Shown here: in pieces, positions 1 to 9,806 of the stretch | Layout of the letters: every line of letters begins with the position of its first letter | Numbering within the stretch: position 1 is the first letter of the stretch | Assembly: GCA_019918135.1 (NCBI GenBank) | Contig: WBZZ01002755.1 | Coordinates: 62,501 to 126,500, forward strand | Source of the DNA: Paulinella micropora | Lineage: Eukaryota > Cercozoa > Imbricatea > Euglyphida > Paulinellidae | DNA: 64,000 nt | Reading direction: 5' to 3' | Notes under the pieces: model-generated | What the model was told of the DNA's origin: nothing | Database searches by the model: none | Seen by the model: only the letters and a program-made list of their open reading frames with translations | Program-made: the position numbers and the translations under genes

Positions 1-280
1 AAGTGACAGTGACTTTAAATTTGCAGTGAATTTCGGCGTAACGACCTAACATAAGCCAGACAAAGTTGGGAAAATCTCAGGGAGTTTTGCGAACGTGTCG
101 ATAAGCTGGCAAACTCTTTTGCCGATTTGCTGCCTCGTCGTTCGGGTACCACTGGGTATTGCCGATACCCACCCCTTAAAAACAACTTCAACTAGTTGTT
201 TGTTTGAAAGTTGTACTCGTACCTGGTTCTACTGCAATTCTACTGCCTCGAGAGCACCAAACGCATCATCACAATCGTAG

Positions 281-2534
281 ATGTCTGCCTCATCGGAAAC
301 TTCAATCCCAAGCCCTGCCGCAACCAACCCTGGACGCAAGCTTAAGTCGACGAAAACAGGAAAAATGGTTGACATCTTGCAACGACAGAGCCCTGCCTTT
401 CGTAATAGCAGCGCACAACCAGCTGGCAGCGCGTCCGAAGTCTTCGAAGCCATCCAGGAGCTGCAAGGAATGCCCAAAATAAAGACTGGTGACCCGCAGA
501 AGAATGTGGAGCGACTGGTTAGAAATGTAAAACTACTCCTGACTTTGCTCTGCATCAAGCAACAAGAGAGCTCAGTCAAGGAGAAGAGCGCGATGGGGGG
601 CAAGGTAATTATTGCATACCTGTGTTGGGGCCTGCACACAGGTTGGTGTAAAACCACACTGGGGCTACCAGAAGCCTACAAAAAAAACGTCGTGCGTCAA
701 GCCACTTTGGTACTAAATTTTTTACGTGCACTTCGTGATTTCAGTGCTGACATTTATATGCAGCGTGCCAATGATTCTTTATTGTTTTCTTTATGTTTTA
801 GGAACTAGCCGCTTCGCTGGACTTGTTCCAGCTTTCACGGCAGCTGGCAGCACCCAAAGCCACCAACATCAGCATGGAAGAAGTCGCTGCCTACTCGGAT
901 ACTTTGGAGACTTTATTTTAGAGCAGTCCAACTATCGTTTCATTCCCGAAGGCAAGATCGTCTACTACCTACGCTACCGACATTGGGAGCATAGCATTAT
1001 CCTGGGCGTCTTGCATAGGTACTGCATGTAGCATGTTTGCATGTACTACTACTTATGGATGCATGCATGTATGTTTGTATGCATGTTTGTGTGTAATTGT
1101 TTGCACGTATGTATTCATCTGTGTATGCATCTGTGTATGTATGTAATACTGATTGTACGTTACATTGTAATATTGGGGTATAAATTATTCTATGTATGTA
1201 TGCGTGTATGTATGTCTGTATGTATCTATTATTGTACATAATCGCATTCCTTGTGTTTACATTAAATTTGCATATAAATATATATGTATTATTATATGTA
1301 ATTTTGTGTATTTATAATTGTAAATTTGTATAACTGATGTTGTCATGTACGGATATATGAATATATGGATAGATGGATGGATAGATAGATTCACGGCGGA
1401 TGATGCCGCGAAATGCCGCGAAATGCCGCAGGCACCGCCAACGTGGGCTTGTGCCTCAACAAGATCCCACTTATGATTTATGACATGGATATATAAATAC
1501 TAGCCTCATTCATTGGTTGGATGCATGCAATACTTGGTGTGAAATGGAAAACATCTTATTTCTATGTATGTATGCGTATATGTATGTCTGTATGTATCTA
1601 TTATTGTACATAATCGCATTCCTTGTGTTCACATGCATATATATATACATATGTATATATATATATGTAATTTTGTGTATTTACGATTGTAAATTTGTAT
1701 AAATGATGTTGTCATGTACGGATATATGAATATATGGATAGATGGATGGATAGATAGATTCACGGCGGATGATGCCGCGAAATGCCGCGAAATGCCGCAT
1801 GCACCGCCAACGTGGGCCTGTGCCTCAACAAGATCCACTTATGATTTATGACATGGATATATGCATGCTAGCCTCATTCATTGGTTGGATGCATGCAATA
1901 CTTGGTGTGAAATGGAAAACATCTCATTTCTTTGTAACGCGTGTGGGTTATTCAGGATATGGTTAAAGCATGGTGAACGAGTGGCGGAATACTGCGACAA
2001 AGTCGCGCAAGGCAAGAGGCTGACCATCATGCAGAAAAACTTGATGCTATACGCAAACTGGCGCAAGAAGTACCCGGGCACCAAGGTATACAAGCATGTA
2101 TGAATGTCTGTATGTCTGTATGAGATAGCCATTGTATGTATGTATGTATGTATGCATGTATATACGTATGACTGTAATATATAAAATTATATCCTGTACG
2201 TATATATGTATGTATATACATATGTATATACGTATGTATATATGTATGTATGTATGTTGATTGTGTAATACTATTAAAAATATATTGAATCTGTAATACT
2301 ATAATTTATTAGGAATTGATCGAAAGACTGGAAGAGTCTGGCACTATGACGGATCAGCAAAAGGTGGCGCACAAGGACGTAACATTCACGCTCCCAGAGC
2401 TTACCCGTCGAAGCTATGAAGGCTTTTGGCAGACTATGAGAATCATCAAGGCGAAAGGCCTCATGCTTTGGCGAATCCAGCGAACACCAAAGTATTGTGA
2501 ACCTTGTATCCTTGGTGCAGAGACTGAGGCTAAG
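281..2534 (+). CDS. Four-exon host gene of unknown function, with one frameshift
   Basis: I do not recognise the family. A consistent model has exons 281-604, 802-1018, 1956-2085 and 2313-2534, each bounded by GT-AG (donors GTAATT, GTACTG, GTATAC, then a weak GTCATT). Phases close 0, 2 and 0 if one base is restored in the T-rich run near 913-919; as written, exon 2 hits TAG at 919-921. Reading on past exon 4 without splicing meets a stop at 2603. Exon 1 encodes a Ser/Pro-rich start and a helical segment (NVERLVRNVKLLLTLLCIKQ). Exon 2 gives a Tyr/His-rich stretch (IVYYLRYRHWEHSIILGV), exon 3 a basic helical stretch and exon 4 a segment ending in CEPCILGAETEAK. The gene ends about 150 bases before the palindrome at 2683, so a 3' part may be lost. 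No signal peptide or transmembrane helix is evident. The exon model is inference from phase and protein-like composition. Confidence 0.45.
1193..1925. repeat. Tandem duplication of about 366 bp inside intron 2
   Basis: Two head-to-tail copies, about 1193-1558 and 1562-1925. Each starts in TATG-type microsatellite, passes through TTGTACATAATCGCATTCC and a GATG/GATAGATA run, and ends with a GC-richer block (ttcacggcggatgatgccgc followed by CATTGGTTGGATGCATGC). The copies differ by a few substitutions and small indels. They lie in the 937-bp intron between exons 2 and 3 of the upstream gene. Further TATG/TATA microsatellite flanks them at about 1020-1240 and 2100-2260, and a (TA)n tract runs to the palindrome at 2683. 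Confidence 0.8.
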
Positions 2535-2682
2535 GTCATTTGCAATAAATACACATCATACATCCATACAATATACGTTCACACATTTAATGATTCACAT
2601 TAATTACAAAAAAATACAAATGATTGCATACTCAATATATATATATGTATATATGTATATATGTATATATATATATATATAT

Positions 2683-3077
2683 ATTTATGTGTTGCGGACA
2701 TGTCCATTCAAGTATTAAAAACAAGCACAGAAAAGACGAAAAACACACACATGAAGACAGAAAACACACCTTTGTTTTACAAAAACACACATAGATTTTA
2801 CCAAAATACGACAAACTAAGCACACTAAGAGAAATTTGGACAAAATAACGACAATTTTATATTTTTTATTCTAAAAAATATATATTAAATTTCATTTATA
2901 TAAAATTGTCGTTATTTTGTCCAAATCTCTCTTAGTGTGCTTAGTTTGTCGTATTTTGGTAAAATCTATGTGTGTTTTTGTAAAACAAAAGTGTGTTTTC
3001 TGTCTTCATGGGTGTGTTTTTCGTCTTTTCTGTGCTTGTTTTTAATACTTGAATGGACATGTCCGCAACACATAAAT
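2683..3077. repeat. 180-bp near-perfect inverted repeat around a 35-bp AT loop
   Basis: Arm 2683-2862 is the reverse complement of 2898-3077 with about three mismatches. The 35-bp spacer 2863-2897 is almost pure A/T and has a 10-bp palindrome (AATATATATT, 2877-2886) near the dyad centre at 2880. The left arm meets host (TA)n sequence; beyond the right arm the virus-like element continues. As read, it is a 395-bp imperfect palindrome of the sort expected when a hairpin DNA end is opened out by replication. Confidence 0.9.
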
Positions 3078-3088
3078 GATCATCAAAC

Positions 3089-3193
3089 CACACTAATGGA
3101 CGCGGCGGTAGCCCACACTAATGGACGCGGCGGTAGCCCACACTAATGGACGCGGCGGTAGCCCACACTAATGGACGTGGCGGTAGCCCACAC
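3089..3193. repeat. 25-bp tandem repeat, four copies
   Basis: Unit CACTAATGGACGCGGCGGTA plus five bases, starting at 3091, 3116, 3141 and 3166. The fourth copy has one C-to-T change (GACGTGG). The unit is GC-rich inside AT-rich surroundings and begins about 12 bases inside the palindrome, a subterminal position in the element. Confidence 0.95.
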
Positions 3194-3335
3194 GATTAAG
3201 GAAAAAAAAGAGTTTTACTTTTTTGCTTTTCTCCTTGGACGATCGGCAAAAAAAAATCCTTTTTGACCAAAATTGGTGTATCCGGATCAGCCATAACGAT
3301 ATTTTTTTGCTGATATGATCAGAATTGAAGGGATT

Positions 3336-3650
3336 TTAAAATTCAATATTAGGGTTTGTTTCTTTCTGCTTCTCTTTTTCTATCTGCTTGAGGTATTCCC
3401 CTTTGTATTTATCCAATACTACTTTATTAATTTCTCTGTATTTCTTTTGTTGCTCTTTAACCTTATCCTTATTTTTCTTATAATATTCCCTTCGTTGTTC
3501 ATTTATCTTCTCTTTATTTGCTTCTCTATATCTCCTCTGTTGCTCTTTAATTTTTTCCTTATTATTTTCCACATACTTTGCTCTATATCTTTGTCTCTTT
3601 GGATCAGGGAGACTGAATACGGCCTTTATTTCTTCTATGGTAGAACTCAT
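3336..3650 (-). CDS. Basic helical protein with 15-residue repeats
   Basis: A 104-aa ORF starting MSSTIEEIKAVFSLPDP. After about residue 32 it is built of three tandem 15-residue units (NKEKIKEQQRRYREA and two variants), highly charged and predicted to be one long helix. Such Lys/Glu/Gln/Tyr repeats occur in proteins of large DNA viruses and phages, some of them DNA-binding, but the motif is low complexity and gives no specific function. It is transcribed away from the resolvase-like gene; the TGTCCAACC cluster lies between the two. The frame is complete from ATG to stop with no break. The opposite-strand 117-aa ORF over the same interval is its shadow. Confidence 0.6.
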   Translation of the reverse strand: MSSTIEEIKAVFSLPDPKRQRYRAKYVENNKEKIKEQQRRYREANKEKINEQRREYYKKNKDKVKEQQKKYREINKVVLDKYKGEYLKQIEKEKQKETNPNIEF

Positions 3651-3737
3651 TATATATACTATGTATAGTATATGCTTAATACATAATTCAATGAGTGATA
3701 TATAAGAGCAGGTGAGAGAGATTGTCTTCTCCTAAGG

Positions 3738-3874
3738 GGTGTCCAACCCCATGGTTGGCCGTGTCCAAGTAGATTTTTATAAGGTTGGACACTTTTTAGT
3801 TATTAAATTTCGGTATTTATTATATTATTCTTCTTTCTATTAACTAAATTTTAACTTGTCCAACCTGTCCAACC
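3738..3874. promoter_or_regulatory. Cluster of TGTCCAACC motifs in both orientations
   Basis: TGTCCAACC occurs at 3740-3748, 3857-3865 and 3866-3874, its reverse complement GGTTGGACA at 3783-3791, and partial copies at 3753-3758 and 3762-3768. The cluster sits in the gene-free space between two divergently arranged ORFs of the element. It could be binding sites for an element-coded protein (replication iterons or operators). That is inference; only the repeats themselves are seen. The rest of 3651-4132 shows no gene. Confidence 0.5.
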
Positions 3875-4132
3875 TTTTATTAAGAAATGAAAATTTTTTT
3901 GTCGTCTCCCGATTTTTCACAAATAGGAAAAATAATTTTCCGCCCGCGGGTATTGGCCTCGGACACATTGGCCTTCATTAATACAAACAAAAATATTTCC
4001 TCTCACACTGCTACTATTGACAACAACTGGCCGAGTGGTTTTTAACAACATTTAGAGACATATCGGGGGTAATGGCTATTTATAATTTAAAATAATTAAA
4101 ATAATATAGGACTTGTCTAATATACACTGAGG

Positions 4133-5400
4133 ATGTGGAGCGAAGACGATAGAAAATTTGTTAGGCAGTTAAGAGTTGCTACTACAGAAAATAAAATTTA
4201 TGATGTTGTGTCCAACTTCTACGATAGTGAGTTGAAACCGAGTATCGCCTTTCATAATGCCATTATATTGCTATTTAGCACACCAACGGGTGATGAAGAG
4301 GCACTTGAGGCACTAAAAGCCATATACCCGAAATATACTATCGTGTATCCTAATTTGAACAGCAGAAGACAAAGACTTTCTGAGGTAAGAAAAAAAGCAA
4401 TAGAACCTTATCAAAGTGAAAAGGTATATGAAATGAGCAAAGTGGATAAGTATTTTAATCTGAATGAAGACGAGCGGATTGATATTGTTGAGGGGTATAA
4501 GAAAGATGTCAAAGCCAAAAATGAACAAAAAATACAGATTGATGTTCGTGATTTAATGGCTAAAATGAACGATATGATATTAAGTAACGACCCTTATCTT
4601 AAACTACTTGCTTTGATGATAGCAATTGGAGCGAGGCCGTGGAAATATTTGATAAAAATACATATGAGTTGATACCAGATAAACCTTCGTGGTTGAGGGT
4701 AAATAATTTAGCAAAAAAGAGAGAAGGACAAGAAAAGAATTGGACTGAGAGACCTGTCGTCCTTTTTACTCCTGAATTCGTAATTGAACAAGTAAATTCA
4801 ATACGGAACCACTTCAAAAAGAAAAAAGCAGTTATCATCAACAAAGAAGGCGTGCTTGATAAACAAAAGAATAATGAACTAAATAAAAGAATTATCAAAA
4901 TCTTTCCTTGGCTTTCGGAATACACACAGAAAAGTAGTATGTTGCGAAAACTTTATGCAAGTTTGTCGTATAGTAATTTTGCCAATCCGAAAATAGAGAA
5001 TTTCAATACGTGGGTTTCAAATGTGCTTGGTCATGGTGATATGCTCACCAGTTTTAGTTATTCATGGGTTAATGTGGCCGACCCTGAAGAAATTAAGGCA
5101 GAAGGAATTAAAACAGAATTAGAGGAGTTAAGAAGAAAGATAGATTTATGTCTGAATTTAAATAGTATTAATGAAACTGAAAGTGAAAACGGAGAAGAAG
5201 AAAGCAAATATCAAACATTAGGAAAAAGGGTTAGTAGAGAGGATAAGTATAAATTGCTTGAACAAATTTACAACGACCACGGGGGAATAATAACAAATAT
5301 TAAACTAAGACAATTAAGCAAGATTGGAGCCGTTATTGTTAATAAGTTTATCAAGAGAAGAAAGAAGTGCCACAAGAAGAAACCGCGACAGAGGAAGTAA
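4133..5400 (+). pseudogene. Telomere resolvase (protelomerase)-like tyrosine recombinase, frameshifted
   Basis: Two overlapping frames, 4133-4672 and 4639-5400, fit one protein of about 420 residues if one base is missing near 4637. Visible catalytic set: the first Arg in GARP (residue 168 of the first frame), a Lys in LAKKRE (second frame, residues 24-29), Arg in LRKLYASL (R103), His in VLGHGD (H132) and Tyr in SFSYSW (Y141). Spacing is 29 residues Arg-to-His and 9 His-to-Tyr; telomere resolvases have a longer Arg-to-Tyr distance than XerC/D-type integrases, and the long N-terminal helical region also fits. After the Tyr, a helix-turn-helix-like stretch (LLEQIYNDHGGIITNIKLRQ) and a basic tail follow. 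Known members cut a palindrome and reseal it as hairpin ends; such a palindrome lies 1 kb upstream. The break falls right after the first catalytic Arg, so this copy is probably inactive unless it is a sequencing error. A plain tyrosine integrase is the alternative. Confidence 0.65.
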
Positions 5401-5442
5401 AAGCACCATTACGGAGAAGCACGAGAAACAAAAACAAAAAGA

Positions 5443-5718
5443 TTAATACTTAACAACGATTAAAGGCGGTTCGTGATATCTTGCTCTAATATTAGACTCT
5501 CGTCTGTAGCAATTAATGGAACAGATCGTGAAAAACTGAACACCATCCACATTATCAATATCAACCGCTATAATATGAGGGTGCGACTGGAATGTGCGAG
5601 ACAAGCCACATATATTACAAAATTCTTTTTTATAATTCTGCTGGGACATTTCTGAATAAACAAATGTTCTTATATGTCCAACTATATCACTTGGCAATTC
5701 GTGTATTATTACCGACAT
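5443..5718 (-). CDS. Small F-box-like/zinc-finger-like protein
   Basis: A 91-aa ORF beginning MSVIIHELPSDIVGHIRTFV, which resembles the first helix pair of an F-box (LP-x-D/E-I-hydrophobic). It is followed by paired cysteines (FCNICG near residues 33-38 and TICSINC near 64-70) that could hold one zinc ion. Short proteins of this kind are frequent in large DNA viruses of protists, where F-box proteins may redirect host ubiquitin ligases; that role here is speculation. It lies between the resolvase-like gene and the structural-like gene, on the opposite strand. The 60-aa plus-strand ORF in the same place is a shadow. Confidence 0.5.
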   Translation of the reverse strand: MSVIIHELPSDIVGHIRTFVYSEMSQQNYKKEFCNICGLSRTFQSHPHIIAVDIDNVDGVQFFTICSINCYRRESNIRARYHEPPLIVVKY

Positions 5719-5742
5719 GTTTTATATAATATAAAATATAAA

Positions 5743-6975
5743 ATGAACCTTTTTGGTCAAAGCACAAATACACCATCGTCATCAACTACATCGTCGTCGT
5801 CTTCTTTATCTATTGATAGCATAAAAGATGCTTTACCAACAACCGCCTTCGGAGAATTGCGAACGGCCACTTTGTCTCTAGTATTACAAAATGTATTTAC
5901 ATATGGTATTAATACTCGTTTCTTTGACAAAACAAAAACAAACGGCGGGGTAGTATCGTCTGCTAATTCAATGGCGGTTTTAACGACATCGGCCTCAGGT
6001 AATTCAACCGCACAGATTACGACTATTGAACGAGCAAAATATAGAAGTGGTATGGGGTTGGTTGCTAGATTTTCCGCATTGTTTCTGTCATCCATTTTGG
6101 CAGATAGTTTCAATTGCGATATTGGCATAGGCACACCAGCAGACAATTTATGTTTTAGACAATCAAGTTTGGGAATGTCTGTTGTAAGAACGGCGGGGAG
6201 TGTAGAAAATGTGGTTAGTTAATATGCTTGGAATGTTGATAAATGTAATAATACTGGAAACTTTTTTGCGATTGATTTTACTAAATTGAATGTGTTTGAA
6301 ATAGTTGTTCAATATCTGGGTAGTGGTCAAATTACATTCAAAATAGAAAACCCGCGAACTGGACGAATGGAAGTAATTCATTCAATCCAATATGCAAGCA
6401 CTGCTACCACTCCATCATTGGATCAGGCGGCGTTTGCTATTTATGCGAAGGCATATTCGTCAAGTCTTGGATCCGTTGTAATGAAAACTGCTAGCATGTT
6501 TTTGGCAGTTGAAGGGAATATTGATCGGACTATTGCTATAACTAATTCGTATGACAATGTTAAAACTATAGGAGCAACTGAGAATGCCATATTTACTATT
6601 AGAAACCGCGCCACATTCAACAGCAAAACGAATTATAACATAATTTACTTTGAGAATTTGTGTATAAGTAATTCAGATACTAACACATGTATCGCGAGAA
6701 TTATTCTTAATACCACATTGGGAGGAACACCTTCTTATTCAAATTACGATACCGCCACATCGTTAGCAGAAGTTGATACGGCAGGAACTACAAGAACGGG
6801 CGGAAGTGTGATATTTACATATGTGTTGTCTGGTGGTTCATCTATATACATTGATTTGTCTCATTATAATATCAAGATAGGACCAAGTAAGACATTTACC
6901 ATATCCGCACAAAATACAAGCGGTGGAACAGCAAGTATTTATGTAAGCCTTAACTGGGTGGAGGATCAGATTTAA
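5743..6975 (+). pseudogene. Viral structural-like protein, split by an in-frame TAA
   Basis: One frame from ATG 5743 (MNLFGQSTNTPSSS) to TAA 6973-6975, interrupted only by TAA at 6220-6222. Protein-like sequence continues in the same frame across the stop (KLNVFEIVVQYLGSG, then IENPRTGRMEVIHSIQYAS). The Ser/Thr-rich N-terminus, the YRSGMGLVARFSALF segment, the IGIGTPADNLCF segment and the K-L-N-V-F / I-E-N-P-x-T-G / H-x-I-Q-Y-A series recall a family of beta-rich virion or surface proteins I know from phages and large DNA viruses of algae. The length (about 410 codons) is compatible. The interruption looks like a CAA-to-TAA change; TAA is also the normal terminator here, so a reassigned code is unlikely. 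Family identity is from memory of motif patterns and needs a search. Confidence 0.5.
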
Positions 6976-7082
6976 ACAAAAAAAGAATACTTTATTTATG
7001 CTTATTTATAAACTTTCTTTTCTATCTGTATTGACATTTTTTTTATATATTCAAAGTCCTTATCCTTGATTAATTCTTCGGT

Positions 7083-8451
7083 TCCTTCTCCCTTTCCTTC
7101 CTCTCCTTCTCCCTTTCCTTCTCTCTTTCCTTCCTTTCCTCTTCCTTAGCCTTGGCCATGTCTGCCAACAGCTTCTTGCTGTGAGCCTCCAGCATGGTGT
7201 TAAGGATTGATCTGACTCCTTCCTCTGACACGCCACCAGCTGCAGTCTCCTAAGCATCATTGTATATGTGTTGATTTTTGCACACACACACAAACAAACG
7301 ATTTTGATACCTTTTTGTTTCCGCCAGTCTTCGTGACCTTTCCCCCTACAGAGAAATCTGACGTTTGCTTGATGACAAGGAAGACGAGAATGAGGAAGAA
7401 GATGAAAAGAAGACAAAGAAAGAAAAAGAAATACCTTTTGGAGACTTCTTGCTTGATTTATGCTCCGGCTGAATCTCTTCCTCCTGAAGTTCTCCGACGA
7501 TCTCATTCTCCGCCAAACTTCCTGTTCACATTTAAAAAAAAAAAAAAAAGAAAAAAAAAGAACGCAAAGTTGTGATATATATGTATGTCTACAATGCTGT
7601 CATGACATAACGCTTAAATGTAAAGCAAACATACCATGCTTCAATTTCTTTACTCGTGACGAAGACCGAGGTTCCCCCAGGTGAGTGAGCTCCCTCTTGC
7701 GCTGCAGAGCAAAGGCAACATAATTAAGAATGCAAAAAATAAAACAACGTGCAAAGCAAAGGCAACATAATTTTACCCGGTTCGCTTCCTGGATCAGCAA
7801 AATCTCCTTCTTTCTCCACTTGCGCAAAATCTCGGGATTGGTCGGGTTCCCGACAAGGGGCAAGAGCATGGGTTTGACTTGGTTTTTAAAGTTCAATGGA
7901 GACGGAGGCAAAAGACAGGAATGCTTCAGGTTGAACCAATAAAAATTCAACAACTGAAACTCCTGCTTCTTATCACCCGTGCTATCCGGATCCAAGTCGC
8001 GAAGCGCCAGGATGGAGCGATGAGAACCTCAAACAAAGTACACGAATCTGAGTGTACTATAATCAGAATATACATATTATTTCAAATATTAATAATATTA
8101 TGAGGGCATTTCAATTCCCCCCCCCCCCCCCCCCGGAACCCGTCTCCGGAACCCGTCCCGGAATCCGTCTTCGGAACCTAGTGCATGTGAGAAAAATATA
8201 CCTCGGTTTATCTCATACTTGTTCTTGCTGCGCCAATCATCAGGAAAAGTGATTGCCAGCCTATTAGCAAAAGAAAGAAAATGCAGGCAGAAGCAATCAT
8301 GAATTTACCCAGGAGCGTTTTGGGAAACTTCCCCCTCCGAAGTCTCCACTTGCGTGACCTCGTCCAACTTGAAATTGTTGTAGCGGGTGAGATACACCCC
8401 GATCACCGCCGCGGTCTCCCGCAGCTTGCCGTCATCGGTGTAATGCTTCAT
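7083..8451 (-). pseudogene. Lys/Glu-rich coiled-coil gene, 5' part (exons 1-6 and start of exon 7)
   Basis: Reverse complement of 29808 to about 31180, with ATG at 8451-8449 (MKHYTDDGKL). The same splice sites are present in the same order (GTAAAT...AG after exon 1 and so on). The coding sequence stops inside the KEK-repeat part of exon 7 at 7083, where AT-rich foreign sequence takes over. The missing 3' part lies at 16623-17044 in the opposite orientation. This belongs to the leftmost, internally deleted copy of the tandem unit (copy 0). Confidence 0.85.
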
Positions 8452-8474
8452 CAGCAAACTACAAAGTATTCAAC

Positions 8475-8787
8475 ATCAGCCTGGCTACTTCCCCCTCCCC
8501 ACCCCCGCTACCGACAACATAAGTCGCGACGCAGCCACAAAAACAACAGCAACCAGCCAAAAGTAGGGGGGATAGCGATAGAAACTCATGAAAAACAAAA
8601 ATAAAACAAAAGGAAAAAAAACAGCGGCAAAAACACTCATACCGGAAGCGACGCGAGCCCCCCCCCCCCCCCACCCCCCACCCCCCCCGCTACCGACAAC
8701 ATAAGTCGCGACACAGCCACAAAAACAACAGCAACCAGCCAAAAGTAGGGGGGATAGCGATAGAAACTCATGAAAAACAAAAATGAG
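8475..8787 (-). repeat. Two units of the 150-bp G-tract array, inverted
   Basis: Two copies of the unit that fills 27836-29760, here in reverse complement and separated by C-rich tracts (about 8660-8688). The array joins directly to the LRR fragment at about 8787 (GAGCGACAGCCAG). In units A and B those two parts lie about 10 kb apart, so everything between, including the RING, long LRR and cysteine-rich zinc genes, is deleted in this copy. Confidence 0.85.
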
Positions 8788-8789
8788 CG

Positions 8790-9030
8790 ACAGCCAGACC
8801 CCCGTGTGGCTTACACGACCGAGCTGTTACCCCAACGACTACACACAAAGCGGCGGCGGCCGGTCCCGCGGCCAGAGGGGCCCGCTCGCAGCTCCAGCGG
8901 AGCCCAAGGCAAGCAACACGCAATGTTGACCGGCCTTGTTCGGGGCTGGCACGCCGTCGGAGCCACCGGCCGCCAATCCCTTCCCCCCGGCCCGCTAGTC
9001 AGCAGAGAGGAGGCTACCTTTTTTTTTTAC
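8790..9030 (+). pseudogene. LRR-gene fragment in copy 0
   Basis: Reverse-oriented copy of the fragment at 19205-19530. Its reading frame gives TPVWLTRPSCYPNDY and SRGQRGPLAAPAEP, similar to the long LRR protein (TPVWLTRPSLCRNDY). Only the downstream part is kept because the deletion junction at about 8787 cuts it. No start codon or full domain is present. Confidence 0.75.
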
Positions 9031-9265
9031 TGCTAAGAACGCCACGTATGCAGGTAGGTACGTACCAGAAAACGACCCTCACCCCCTTTTCCCCAGGAAT
9101 GAATGAAGCCAACATAATGCTATTCTTAAAACAGTTGAGCTAATTCAGGGATTCACGAAGCTATCACTGAGTTGACGCAGCCTTGGTTATTCATGGTTTT
9201 AAGGAGGGATGTTCCTACACGAACCCCGTGTCCAGGCAAAAAGGTCAAGCGTCGGGGCTTGCTAC

Positions 9266-9706
9266 CTACAACTCGGGCTTCTGTTTGCACGACGTAGGGG
9301 CATGCCCTACAATGTCACAACCCACGTGTAGCTCGCCCTGAGACCCTGGCGGACATACCGGACAGAAACGGATGCACTGTAGGTGGTAGCGCTTAGTGCG
9401 TGGCGGGGGGCAGTCCATCCACAAGAATCGACTACAGTAGGATCTCCACGACAGAACCATTTCCCCCATATAAATGACGTACACAGGGCGCTGATCAGAG
9501 AAGTCTTCGTCGCAGACCACACAGCGAGGATGGTGTGGCTCCTAGCCAACACAAAATGGCCGGGACATTCAGAGACTCAGACCACACACAAGCAAACGGG
9601 GAAATACACAGACTAGCACAACATGCACACACAGAAACATACAAAACATACGCACCTTCACTGTCTTCTTCTCCTGGCGGAGCGTCGTGGTGCCAGCGGG
9701 ATCCAT
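9266..9706 (-). CDS. Small RING-like zinc protein, copy 0
   Basis: Two exons, 9656-9706 and 9266-9541, with a 114-bp GT-AG intron, giving 108 aa. The sequence matches the unit copies except for a Tyr-to-Cys change near the C-terminus (PTSCKQKPEL). The cysteine/histidine pattern is described under 18494-18934. The frame is intact although the surrounding copy of the unit is rearranged. The 9031-9265 interval downstream holds no gene. Confidence 0.7.
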
Positions 9707-9806
9707 CTCTAGCCTAGGTAGCACTTGGCAAAGTGCAGGGAAACAGAAAAGTGGTGAAGGAGGGCGCTCCCCCTAGCACCAACCCCCCCCCCCCCCCACC
9801 TCCTGC

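Larger units (their letters stand above)
2683..7083. mobile_element. AT-rich virus- or linear-plasmid-like element with a palindromic end
   Basis: Base composition drops abruptly to AT-rich between the host gene on the left and the GC-rich repeat material on the right. Content in order: a 180-bp inverted repeat, a 25-bp x4 repeat, a basic repeat ORF (-), a cluster of TGTCCAACC motifs, a telomere-resolvase-like recombinase (+), a small F-box/Cys protein (-) and a viral structural-like protein (+). No polymerase, primase, packaging ATPase or recognisable major capsid protein is visible, so this is either a small satellite or plasmid or a truncated remnant. The right edge is set by the sudden start of a reverse-strand fragment of the Lys/Glu-rich gene at about 7083; no matching palindrome is present there. 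Two genes carry disabling changes, which suggests an old insertion. Confidence 0.6.

Noticed and set aside
1020-2260. Cys/Tyr/Met-rich ORFs (for example 1041-1241, 1517-1702)
   Set aside because: Translations of TATG/TGTA microsatellite inside introns.
3315-3668. 117-codon plus-strand ORF rich in Phe/Leu (membrane-like)
   Set aside because: Antisense of the basic 15-residue-repeat protein; hydrophobicity follows from the complementary codons.
5743-6975. TAA reassigned to glutamine in the virus-like element
   Set aside because: Only one in-frame TAA interrupts the gene, and TAA is used as terminator of the same gene and of the resolvase-like gene; a nonsense mutation is simpler.
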